From assembly GCA_021613375.1 (NCBI GenBank), contig CM038720.1:18747215-18811214 (forward strand): a stretch of DNA of 64,000 bases, read 5' to 3'. The notes under the pieces were generated by a model. That model saw only the letters and a program-made list of their open reading frames with translations, was not told the origin of the DNA and did no database searches. The translations under genes and the position numbers were made by a program. Positions 46,990 to 57,975 of the stretch are shown piece by piece. The DNA comes from Megaleporinus macrocephalus. Lineage: Eukaryota; Chordata; Actinopteri; Characiformes; Anostomidae. Within the stretch, counting starts at the first letter, position 1. Every line of letters starts with the position of its first letter.

Positions 46990-48555
46990 GAGGACCGTCC
47001 GCATATCTCAGGCAGTGATGTAGACGTTCTTCATATCTCAGGCAGTGATGTAGACGTTCTTCATATCTCAGGCAGTGATGTAGACGTTCTTCATATCTCA
47101 GGTAGTGATAAGGACCTTCATTATATCTCAGGCAGTGATGTAGACCTTCATTATATCACAGACAGTGATGTAGACCATCCTCATTTCTCAGGCAGTGATA
47201 TAGACCTTCCTCATATCGCAGGCAGTGATGTATACCTTCTTCATATCTCAAGCATAGATGTATACTTTCCTCATATCTCAGGCAGTGATGAAGACCTTCC
47301 TCACATCTCAGGCAGTGACGTATACCTTCCTCATATATCAGACAGTGATGAAGACCTTTCTTATATCTCAGGCAGCAATTGGGACCTTCCTCATACCTCA
47401 GGCAGTGATGTAGACCTTCCTTATACAGGAGGCAGTGATGAGGACCGTCTTCATATCTTAGGCAGTGATAAAGACCTTACTCATGTTTTAGGCTGAAATG
47501 TAAACCTTCTTCATACCTTAGGCAGTCATGTAGACTTCCTCATATCTCAGGCAGCGATAAGGACCGTCATCATATCTCAGGCAGTGATGTCGACCATCCT
47601 CATTTCTCAGGCAGTGATATAGATCTTCCTCATATCGCAGGCAGTGATGTAGATCTTCATATCTCAGGCAGTGATGTAGACCTTTCTCATATCTCAGGCA
47701 GTGATGAGAAACTTCCTCATGTTTCAGACAGTGATGTAGATCTTTATATCTCAGGCAGTGATGAGGATCTTACTCATATCTTGACAGTGGTAAAGATCTT
47801 CCCTATATCTCAGGCAGTGATAAGGACCTTCCTCATATCCTTGGCAGTTATGAGGCTCTTTCTCATATCACAGGCAGTGATGAGAACCTTCCTCATATCT
47901 CAGGCAGTGAAGAAGACCATCTTCATATCTTAGACAGTGATGAGGATCTTCCTCATATCTCAGGCAGTGATGTAGATCTTCCTCATGTCTCAGACAGTGA
48001 TGTACACCTTTATATCTCAAGCAGTGATGTATACTTTCATCATATCTCAGGCAGTCTTGTAGACCTTCTTCATATCTCAGGTAGTGCTGAGGATCTTCCT
48101 CATATCTCAGGCAGTGATGTAGATCTTCATATCTCAGGCAGTGATGTAGACCTTCCTCATATTTTGGGCAGTGTTGAAGACCTTCCTCATATCTCATTGG
48201 TGAGGATCTTTGTCATATCTAATATTTCAGGCAGTCTTGTAGACCTTCCTCATATCTCAGGCAGCGATGTAGATCGGCACATCTCAGGCAGTGATGTATA
48301 CCTTTCTCATATATCAGACAGTGATAAAGATCTTTCTTATATCTGAGGCAGCAATTGGGAACTTCCCCATATCTCAGGCAGTGATGTAGACCTTCCTTAT
48401 ACATGAGGCAGTGATGAGGACCTTCTTTATATCTTAGGCAGTGATAAAGACCTTACTCGTGTTTCAGGCTGAAATGTAGGCCTTCTTCATACCTCAGGCA
48501 GTCATGTAGACCTCCTCATATACCAGGCAGTGATGAGAGCCTTCCTCATATCTCT
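46990..48555 (+). repeat. 30-bp minisatellite, open in one frame per strand
   Basis: About 52 units of consensus 'tcatatctca-ggcagtgatg-tagaccttcc', with moderate divergence. Because the period is 30, one plus frame reads repeated HISGSDVDLP and one minus frame reads repeated RYEEGLHHCL, the latter open for 109 codons at 47868-48197. Several shorter units are 27 bp (for example near 47650, 47735 and 48120), keeping frame, while a few single-base losses (near 47535 and 48510) break it. A higher-order duplication is visible: the series starting 'ggcagcaattggga' at 47371 recurs at 48347 (offset 976), and 'accatcctcatttctcag' at 47174 recurs at 47593 (offset 419). No flanking exon signals found. 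Confidence 0.93.
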
Positions 48556-48879
48556 ATATGCATCTTAATCCAACTTCAAGGTTTACTGGTCTTGCTCAAC
48601 ATTTCTTATGTATGCCACAGAGCATAATAGAATGTTAGCAGTTTAATTGCATCATGCAGTACACCTATCCAGATCAGCATTTGCACTCATTATGTTTCTC
48701 CACTCATTTGTTCAATTTATTTTCCCCTAATTTGTCATCATCCAGATAATAATACCACTACACATACATTTGTATTGTAGCATAACATAATCTCTTATTT
48801 TTTGAATATTAAAAAAACGTTTAATTAAGTTTGGATGCAAACACTACTTTATTGAAGAAGATGCTATTTTAACGCCTCA

Positions 48880-49140
48880 CCCAGAGTCTGCCTAATGTAC
48901 AATTAGTCATTCTCAGCAGGCTAATGTTTTCACTGCGCGCTTTGTGTGATGAGACATTGCGTTTGTTGAATTAATAATTTGGGACTAAGGAGAGTACAAG
49001 ATCTGAGGGAACATCGGGCTGAGTCTCAGTGAAGCCATGAAACATGTCTTTGTTAGCCTTGCTTACAGATAAAAGGCAAGTCATCGGAGAGCCTGCTTCC
49101 AAAGACAAACGTCGCATGCTCATCATTGTTCTTGTTAATC
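48880..49140. other. Candidate conserved non-coding element
   Basis: Repeat-free balanced block just beyond the minisatellite ('tacaattagtcattctcagc' near 48898, 'gttgaattaataatttggga' near 48965). No coding frame. Confidence 0.33.
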
Positions 49141-49266
49141 CCAAGGAGAAAGAAGTAACAATGTCATGAGTTAAAAAAAGCTAAGAAAATCTTTTGTCAG
49201 GCAGTGATGAGGCTGATGACTCACCCTTCAGATATCAAATGGATGTTTGTGTATTTCATCCCTGAA

Positions 49267-49290
49267 TGATGATGATGATGATGATGATGG
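49267..49290. repeat. (GAT)n microsatellite
   Basis: Eight uninterrupted GAT trinucleotides. Confidence 0.9.
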
Positions 49291-49985
49291 AGAGAGATTA
49301 ATTATGTAAAAGTCTCCAACATTTCCATTGACTTGTTTGCTGCTACATAATTGTGTTGACAGTGCGATGGCACTGGCGCTTCTCAGACTGTGTGACCTTT
49401 GTCTTCGGACGAGCATGAAGAATGCAAATGGAAGAAAAACAAAATGACAGGCTGTGGTTATTGCAGTGCTAGCCTCTTAGCACCTCTGTGATGTCTGGAT
49501 CTGAAGCAACTTCTCAATATGAGTTAAAGCTGATGCCACAGTATCCCTGAATTACATATACATATAAGTCCATGAGTTTTGCCTGCAGTTATCAGGTCTG
49601 ATTAACTTCTGTTATATTGAGATGTTGCTAAGTAATTATTGCGTTATTAAAGCATTATTACTGCATTATTATGGAGTTATTACTGAATAATGTCATCTTC
49701 TCATATTTTCATAGCAATGTAATGTGTCAGTCTCAGATATTTTAGAGAATTCACGTTGCTTTTTCAAGGATTTGACGACACTCTATTCAAATATACATTA
49801 TTTTTTTATTATTATTTTTTTTAATGGTGATCCGAATGCACTGATGTACCAAACATATTTGCTTTTACAAGAACAGCTCTATAGGTTTCTATAGCCTATT
49901 CTTGTTAATGTTTGTATTTTTATTTTATTTATTTATTTAGCCAGGCCTGACAGGCAATAAAGGAGAGGAAAAAGAGGAGAAAAAA

Positions 49986-50022
<37 letters not shown>

Positions 50023-50105
50023 ATATAATAATAATAAATAAAAAAAATAATTAAATTAAAAAATAAATAAAAAAATAAACAAACAAATGAAAGAAAAAAA
50101 ACAAA
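49986..50105. repeat. (GAAA)n microsatellite and A-rich tract
   Basis: About nine GAAA tetramers (49986-50022) followed by A-rich sequence with TAAA/CAAA words to about 50105. Confidence 0.9.
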
Positions 50106-50109
50106 CACA

Positions 50110-51400
50110 AAGAAGAAAATATATGTATATGAATATCATGGAACATCGGTTTCCTGGATCTGATAACTGCTGGTAGGAATGTATATTTGCGATGGTGCAC
50201 ACCAAACAAAAAAATTCAACAAGAGAGCATCATCATGTTTTCTTCTAGCAGTTCATTGGCTGATAATCTGTCTGTTTTAATGCCTAACACTAATCATTCC
50301 TGCAGCATGAGCTCCTGATAAAAGCAGAAAACAAGCAATAAAATAAGTCAAATAAAAGTGAAGCTATGCCTTTTCTTTTTGACACATGTCGCATCAGTGA
50401 CCTGACTGGTTACATGTCATATCTACTGGTAAATGTAAGTGCACTTAGCTGTGTGAAACTAACCGTCCAAAATTCAAAAGATACAAAATCATTTAAGACT
50501 TCTCTGCGCTGAATTCGGCATGTACCACCCCACCAAACCAGTGTTTAAAATTGCCACTGCAACAGCCTCAGGTATAGCACCCCCTGCGTTTATTTCAGCA
50601 CCCTTGTGAAAAAAATCCCGGTGCTGCTCCTGCACACATGGGGTAAACTGTGACAATTGCACTTCTGATATTAATTAATATTATAATAACAAAGTCAACC
50701 TCAGAAATGTTGTATGTTGCTTGTAAATACTTACCTAAATACTTAAACCTAAAGCAATGTGCAAAGTTAAAATTTCTGCCATACAAATTTTATAGCTATG
50801 CAGTGAATTATATTGTGACCTGTAACCTGAATTAACCTTCTTTTCTCAGTGTTTGATGTCATTTCAAAGTTTTTGTTGTCTTTTTCATTTTGTGTAAATT
50901 ATTACAATTACTTAGTTCAATTAACTTATATTAAAAATGATGTGTTTTTTCCATCACCTGCAAAGTTATCTTCTTGGAGATATAAGGGTTTGTTCCAGTA
51001 GCAGTGATATGTTAATATGTCTGTTACAAGCTAATAAAACATGGAATGTATATTACAATCATCAAATGTCTGCTTTCAATAGAGCCACCGAAAATGTTTA
51101 TATGTATTACCGTTAGCATAGCGCTACCTCACGACCAGAATCCCATAGCAGAAGGTGTCATTGGTTTTATGCACCTGTATTGATACTGTCCTGGAGGGGC
51201 CTTTACTCCCACAATGGTCAGATTCATCCCAATCATTTGTTGCAGCTGAGAAAAGGATCAAGGCTAGTGTGTTATTCAAAGGCAAGGCCATTAAGTGGAA
51301 GCCAGCACCTGTTTCATCTCCCGCTCTCCTGAAACTCAATCTTAATGTGCGGCAGCATGGACTCTTTGAAGTCTATTTTCAAATTTCTTTGAAATCACAC
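50110..51400. other. Intergenic with a family D remnant
   Basis: Mostly AT-rich. 50935-50990 ('aaaatgatgtgttttttcc', 'cctgcaaagttatcttcttg', 'gagatata') belongs to dispersed family D. No gene recognised. Confidence 0.4.
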
Positions 51401-51409
51401 TTACGCACG

Positions 51410-51960
51410 CAATAACAAAGGGACTCATCCATATTACGGCGGAGTTGTCTGTATTGCACATGTTGCACATCCCCTCTGCTGTAATCTATAATTCATTCCC
51501 ATGCATGCACGGCCTTCTTCTGAAACCTGACACGTCTTGGGGTAGACACCGATGGGGGAGACTTCGGTTTATAAAGGCTTTGAGGAGAGTCTGGAAGTTT
51601 GACGTCTGCGAACGCGACCATACGAGTCCCTCAAGCTGTTTTGACGGCTGACCCTCATTCCCTTGACAAACGATAACGCTCGACAGCAGCTTTGAAGGTA
51701 ATGAATCAGATGTCAGGCTGCTCTTTAAAAAGCAATAAACCCATCTTTGAAAACTGCTGAAGATTAAATCCGTATTATGGCTGAATTTGAAAATATGTCT
51801 TTGTGCGAATCTGCTACTGTCAAAGGAAGAGGAACGCTCATCTGTTTCCACGTCGCGCAGAGGCAATTACTTCCTCCTTACGCCTAGCGCTGTGTCGATT
51901 AAAATTCCAATTAGAAGAGGGAAAACAATTAACCGCATGTGCTGACATTCAAATATGAGG
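51410..51960. other. Candidate conserved non-coding element
   Basis: CpG-containing, balanced, repeat-free block. A 126-codon minus frame (51486-51866) crosses it but shows no domain, and a plus frame overlaps it; neither has flanking splice logic. 'cgctgtgtcgattaaaattc' and 'ccaattagaagag' near 51888-51918 are homeodomain-like. Confidence 0.35.
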
Positions 51961-52249
51961 CTAGGGAGGGGAAATGAGGCAGCTTTGAGGGGGAAAAAAA
52001 GCTTTCAGGGGCTACCCTGGGATGAGATGACATTCCTTCCACACCTTAACACAGAGAAACATCAAGAAAAGCAGTGCTGGCTCGATGTGGCCGATGCTTT
52101 ACATCAGTTTTCCATTTGTTGTGCTTTGTTTGTTTGTATGTTTTGATGTTTAACTGCTGGTTGAGGAGTTTGCTATCACATTTGTATTCACACATCCGCC
52201 AAGAGTTTTTCCACCTGTGGCTCAGAGGCTTCTTGCGCTGTTCGTTTGA

Positions 52250-52880
52250 GCGACGATTAAGTCACAGCTACATGGCCGTAGGGCTGGCTGCCTTGATGAT
52301 GCTGCACTGCAGCTGTGGTGCTGCCTGAACTGCTGGTGTTTGGTTGCATGCATGAGCAGTGCTGTGTTGGAGCTACAGGTTATTTTGGGCCAGATGCTTA
52401 ACCAACACTACATTGCAGCTATGTGGCTGCTTAGGCTGGATGTTTGGACGTTACTAAACTGTAACTGTGCTGGTGTTTGGCTGCATATACCACAGCCATA
52501 AGGCCTTTTGGGCAGGTCTGCCTAAACAATGTTATGTCGCGGCTAACTGGTGGTGTTCAGCTGCATGTATGGGCAGTGCTATGCCACAGCTATTAGGCTT
52601 CTTAGGACAGCTACCTAAGCAACACCACATTGCAGCTATATGTCTGCGTGAGCCAGCTGTTTGGATGATGCTGAACTGCAGCTGTGGTGCTGCCTGGACC
52701 TCTGATGTTTAGCTGTATACCACATAGCTACGAGGCCTTTTGGTCCAGCCGCCTAAGCGATGCAACATTGCAACTAGGTGGCTACTATAGGGCCGGCTGC
52801 TTGGATGACGCCGTGCTACACCACACCTTTAGGCCGACTGTCTAAGTGAGTCTACATCGCAGCTACATGGTTGAATTTAT
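52250..52880 (+). repeat. Degenerate tandem repeat, GCT/CAGCTG-rich
   Basis: 'ctgcagctgtggtgctgcct' occurs at about 52306 and 52675. The phrase 'taa(c/g)caacac(t/c)acattgcagc' occurs at about 52400 and 52616, with a third version near 52756. Irregular units of about 140-220 bp repeat several times. Overlapping plus frames (84 and 81 codons) reflect the repeat and are not recognised proteins. Confidence 0.65.
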
Positions 52881-53264
52881 CACCCCCTTCGTGCACTGAT
52901 GCTTGGCCTTTTCATGGATATGGACACTTTTAGTCTTTGAGGCTTCCCATGTGTAATGCACCGTAGCTGTAGAGTGAGATCTTCCCCCCATAGCTAGGGA
53001 CAAACTTGCTACTCTAGTACCTCTGCCCCCAAATGTTGTGGAGTGTTTTATGTATTGTTAATTATATTTGTTATTTTTGCAAAGAAAAGATACTATATAA
53101 ATAAAAATGACAAAGATGGATGGGGACGCACCTTATAGGCTGAGGACCATTTTGGTTTAGCAGAAAGGGGTCTCAGAAAGATCCACCTTCAGTGCTCTCT
53201 CAGTGATTTGCACATGTCCTTTAAAGGGAAAATTTAGAGGGCGATGCAGAAAGCGAGGGTGTTC

Positions 53265-53545
53265 CCGTCCTCATGGGCGCTAATATGATTTTCTGCAATT
53301 ATTTTTCATCGTCCGAAGGTGATTGCCGTAATTACAGGTTACCTCCAGACTGTAATTTGCCTGTCGTGTTTGGACAAACATCATTCAACTCTTTGTACTC
53401 AACGTCTGCTCCTCCTCGCTGCTTAACTTCTCAAGGGCAGCATGTTCCTCTAAGGAGGAGCCTGCACATTAATTGCATTAGTTTTAATAGTATCCTTCAA
53501 AGACAGCCAAAGAAAACGCTTCCCATCAGCTTATCTGGTTGAATC
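53265..53545. other. Candidate conserved non-coding element
   Basis: Repeat-free block ('gtgattgccgtaattacagg' near 53319, 'cattaattgcattagtttta' near 53467) containing homeodomain-like cores. The 89-codon plus frame has no domain. Confidence 0.33.
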
Positions 53546-54115
53546 GAGCAGAATATAGGTGGACTCGTTATTTCATGAGAAGACACAAAAACAAAGAGCT
53601 GCTGCTCTTCCTCCTCCAGACGCGTCGGGTCTCCGAGGACCATCAGCCACACTAAAACGACGAGGAACATCAAAAGTTGGTGAGGGTAGAATACATATAT
53701 TAAAGCGGCTGGGCGTGTCGAGGAGGGAGGGGGGGGGCTAACCACAAGCTCTGAGCCTTACACATTCCGTGGCCTGGGCCCACCATGGGGTAGGTGGGAG
53801 GAAGTGTAAAGAAGAGAGACATGCCTGAAAATATTTAAAGCTTGGTCAGAGATAAAACGCAGGCCTAACCTCAGCAGAAGACCGCGAGAGAGCCTTAGAC
53901 GGGCGGAGAAAGACGTGCGAAGGAGATTCATAGACACATGCGGTGCTTTTCATTAACAGATTGCATTTCCACCCTGCGGCGTGCAAACCATATGAACCCC
54001 ATCTTGGTTTCCTTTGACATGCATTTGACTAATGCATGTCAATATTTGGGTTTCTGTAATTCGCCTGAATAAAGGTTTGCTTTTTTCTTCACCCCATTGC
54101 CAGCAGTTTGCAGTC
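53546..54115. other. Intergenic with G-run
   Basis: Contains 'gggagggggggggc' near 53726. 53830-54060 is balanced sequence of regulatory look. No gene recognised. Confidence 0.35.
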
Positions 54116-54119
54116 ATAC

Positions 54120-55130
54120 TCTCTGAAAATGAAGGTCCTGAAACAGGGCTGTGGAGCGATGCCATAGAAGAACCACTTTAGTAGATGATTCTTTAAAGAG
54201 TTGTTTTTGTGAGTGAGACATGCAAGTGTGAAGAGCTTTTCTAAAACTTTTAAGTACCACTTCTCAGTACCAGATTCTCAGTGGAGCCTTTGGTAGATGG
54301 TTCTTCTTTGTAAATTAGAGGTGTAAGTGAAGCCCTTTTAAAGAATGTACACATGATGTCAAGAACCACTTGGTTTTCAGTAAGGAACCTATTATTGGAT
54401 GACATCAGAAGAAGAATCAGAACCAGTTTTGCAAATGAGTTTTATCAGTGTGAAGATCTCTTTTAGAGTTCAAAGAAATTAAATTTAATGTAAATTGAAA
54501 AATGAGGAACCTCTTAGTTGATAAATAGCCTTTTTCTTGTAAATGAGATGTGAGCATGAAGAACTGTTTTTAAAGTTTAAAGAAGCTCCACATAACCTAA
54601 AGAACCTTTTAATTAATCATTTCTGGTAAATTACATATTGTGGCTATTCAAAGAAAAAAATGTATCTCCATTTTTATTGATTTTTATTTTAAAATATCAT
54701 TTGAATCCAGCAGCTGCTGTTTACATTGTATAACAATTTCATGATGAAAGATCAAATGGAAATGCTCCACTTGGAAAAAAATCTGGTTCTATTGACTTAC
54801 ATAGAAATGAAAGACTTTTTGGTCTCTCCTGTAAAGTTGCCATTTTGGAGATACTCGATTTTCATTGGACAGCAAAAATATCCAAAATAGTAATTTTAAA
54901 GAAAAAGCCAAAACCATTCTGTATATTCAGTGCGACTAATGTAAAGAGATTCACTTTGGACAGTGACAATATATGAGTACGAAGAGAATCTTTTTAATCA
55001 ACCTCCACAAAATGTTAAGAACTTTTTTAGTTCCCTTATGATATACTGCTAACATTTATGTAAGTATGAAGAACCTTTTAAAGAATTTCCACAAAATATA
55101 AAGGTTCCAAATCAATGAAAGCTCTTTTAC
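54120..55130. mobile_element. Family B-type repeat cluster with a nested family D copy
   Basis: Starts with the family B arm ('ctgtggagcgatgccataga'). It continues as irregular repeats of about 100 bp built around 'gaagaaccttttaaag', 'tccacaaaat' and 'gtgagtgtgaag'. At 54640-54880 it is interrupted by a family D copy ('tttttggtctctcctgtaaa', 'gttgccattttggagatact'), after which the first pattern resumes to 55130. No coding capacity. Confidence 0.5.
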
Positions 55131-55189
55131 TATTTGGATGAAAATATGAATTTCGGCTGTGGCTGGAAATGTGTAACAGGAGCTAAGGT

Positions 55190-55720
55190 CATTGGGGGTT
55201 AGGGAGGGCAACGTTAGGGTCCCCTAAATGAACACTTTCCAAAATCCCACCAACCCCCCAATAAGCAGTTGATTTATGCGAGATCCTGTGCGAGCCATGT
55301 TTTACGACCCTAGCAGCATGTGTTTAGCAGTGGTCATAAAAGGTGACTCATTTGGGGGGCCGTACTAGAACATTATTTGGATGCGTTTGAGAAATATGTC
55401 TGCTCTCTAATTTTCCAATTTAGCGAAGTTTAAGGTTAGAGGTTGTTTGAGTGATTCGGGCTGGGAAAGTAAGTGGTGGTTCCTGCTCGGGTTGGCTCTG
55501 GTCGTAGCTGCGGTGAGTCATCTGGTATTAATTGAAGTGAAGTTTTCTAGCACTTCAAACTGACTGCTGAAATCCATCTTCATATATTTATATATTACAC
55601 GTTACACGTCATTTACCGGATCTGATGGGCCACATCTCCACACGAAACGGAGCCATTACGTGGGTCCAGAAGCGCTTTAATAAAATGCACGAGAAGGCTG
55701 CAGTGCATCCGTATCACTGT
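55190..55720. other. Candidate conserved non-coding element
   Basis: Balanced repeat-free block ('agcggtggt'-type and 'gagtcatctggtattaattg' words near 55514). No open frame of note. Confidence 0.28.
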
Positions 55721-56145
55721 GCTCTTTATTTACAAAGGAAATATGGAAGGAGTTTAATGTGGAGTTCAAATGAAATTGAAAAGAAGCCCCATGATTGAAA
55801 TGACATCCGTTCAAATGCAATTTTGTGACCTAGAAAAGAAACTTTAAGTTTGTCCTCAAATCGTTTTCCCACTTTTCAACTAGATTTAGAATGCAAAGGC
55901 TCAAGAGCTGGAAGTGTAAAAAAAAAAAAGCCAGTGGCATCGTAATAATAAAAAGAGATGTGAAATGTATGTGGAAACACATGTAAATATTTTCCTATAA
56001 CATAACGCTCCCATTTATTAAAGTTTGTATAAATAACAAAATAAGAAGATAAAGAAAAAGAAGAAGACAAAAATCATCAAAACCGATTTTTTCTACAGAA
56101 GCACATATTACAGTGTATACAGTCTTATATATCTATAATATCCTA

Positions 56146-56530
56146 AGTGGTTGTTAGGGTGTTGCAAGGTGGTTACTACAGTATTTATAATGGCTGCTAG
56201 GGTGTTGCTGTGTTACCCCAGTGGTTGCTAGGATGTTTCTAGGCTGTTGCTACAGTATCTTAGGTGGTAACTAGAGTATTGTTAGGTGGATTTAATTGTA
56301 TCCCTGGTGTTACAATGAGTTTGCTATGGTATCTCAAGTGGTTACTATGATGACGGTATGTTGTTGCAGTGGTATCCCTGGTGGCTGCTAAGGTGTTGCT
56401 ACATCATTGGTATGATGTACAAGTAGTTGTTATAGAAACCACCACTATGTTATCACAGGTGGTTACAAAGGTCTTGCTGTGGTTGCTAAGGTATCCCAGG
56501 TGATTGCTAGGGTAACCTATATAGTTTGTA
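56146..56530 (+). repeat. 'Ggttgctagggtgttgct' tandem repeat
   Basis: Irregular repetition of 'ggttgctagggtgttgct', 'gtggttactatg' and 'gtatcccaggtg' words, with a period of roughly 25-45 bp. The same type recurs at 62335-62465. It is a teleost minisatellite-like repeat of unknown origin. Confidence 0.75.
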
Positions 56531-56639
56531 CATGCTGGGTGCACAGTTTCACCCCATTCGTTAATGCGGAGGGAAAAATCATCAGTAAACGACCAGACCA
56601 AACATTCCAGATGTTGGAACAGTGTTCACATCTTCAAAT

Positions 56640-56700
56640 CTGGAAAAAAAAGAAGAAGAACAAGAAGAAGATGGAGAAGAGAAAGAAGATGAAAAACAGA
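56640..56700 (+). repeat. AAG-rich low-complexity tract
   Basis: A- and AAG-rich patch producing a Lys-rich short frame. Confidence 0.8.
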
Positions 56701-57688
56701 TGATACTGTTGGAACACTGCATTGCAATACACAATCACTAACTAATTTCTCATAACAGAAGAAGGTTGTAGATAGAAGGGCTCGTGTAGGCTTTGAGAGG
56801 CTGTGCTTTTCCCACAGTAGCAATTATTTAAAGACAGCAACTTCATACCAATATGTCATCATGTCAATGCAATAAAAATAATCCATAATGTCAGTATTCA
56901 ATCAAAGTAATCATGCCGAGCGTCTGAGCCCGAGTGCTCAGTGTGACTGGAGATTAGGTCCAGTTCAGGTCCATTTTATACTCAGTTCCCTGACAACGAA
57001 AGACCAGCATGAGGCTAGCTTTCTAAAGCTCAGTGGTCCATTCTTCGAGGAAGCACTGCTGAAGTATGAGGCAGCTAGCTGGGTATGCACTGCCATTCTG
57101 AAAAGAGATTGCTCTGGAGACAGAGTGAACGTCTGTCTGAAAGAGTTAGCGTTGATGCTGTACCTCAGCTAAAGGCACATTGGGACATGCTACAAGGTGG
57201 AGGCAGTGAATTGCTTTGATGGATGAGGGGATCACGCTGGCTTTGTCCTCAGTGGCTCTATGTAGGAACATTTTGCTCCACAGGAGAGGCTGCCATTTCA
57301 ACGGGCTGGGCTGACAAAGTGACAAGTTCGGGCCTTTTAGCACTTACTTTTGACATCTGTCACCAACATTTGGCAAAAAGAACGTGTTGTACCAGTTCTC
57401 ACAGAATCTAACTAATATATTCACATTAAACAGAGGTTATGAAGTCAGTGGGTTATCAGTTAAATATAAAACTCTTAAATTCTCAGTTTTGTCAAAATGA
57501 CTACAATTTAGGTCCAGTATTATGTAGAAAATAAGTGAAAAAGCACATGCAGGACATAACACACAGCTATATATAACATGGGCTACTACATGCTAATGCC
57601 AAACTGCACCTGCATGACTGAGTTATTATTCTCTCTTTATCGTTTAATGTATGTGGAAGAATTATACTCTAGTGCCTAATCACTGCAT
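56701..57688. other. Intergenic, no recognised gene
   Basis: Mixed composition. A 94-codon plus frame at 56888-57172 has no domain and overlaps nothing recognisable. 56915-57375 is balanced and may be regulatory. Confidence 0.35.
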
Positions 57689-57975
57689 CTACGCAGCCAC
57701 ACTGCTTTTAAGGCAACCATAAATGGCTGTTTTGCCTGAAAGGGCCTCTATTTGCCTCCCTGCTATTCTATAATAATGACGGTCATTTCTTTTTCCATTC
57801 CTATTCTGGCATCCAATGGCACAACAAGACATTTTCTTGTCATTAATCCATGGATCTTTCCTGTTTTGCTCTCTTTGTTTCTGCTGTTTTTCTGCCACTA
57901 CAATGTGCACACAACAGCCAGTGACGAAACTGTGACGTCCACTCCAAACTGGTCTATAAGAGAGAATAAACAAAG
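57689..57975 (-). pseudogene. THAP-like zinc-finger fragment in a dispersed repeat
   Basis: On the minus strand an ATG at 57830-57832 begins MSCCAIGCQNRNGKRNDRHY and then YRI. This resembles the start of a THAP DNA-binding domain: a first Cys pair with CX3C spacing, then Asn-Arg and the aromatic 'F/Y-Y-R-I' segment. The frame stops 47 residues after this Met, before the expected second C..H pair and the AVPTIF box, so it is at most a fragment. The upstream part (57845-57960) recurs at 29580-29770, pointing to a mobile element. THAP domains occur in P-element- and Kolobok-type transposases, and a captured host THAP gene is an alternative. Confidence 0.4.

Noticed and set aside
46990..48555. 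C2H2-like zinc-finger gene from the repeated H-H-C pattern (RYEEGLHHCL)
   Set aside because: Spacing does not fit C2H2 fingers, and the 30-bp period and frame breaks point to a minisatellite.
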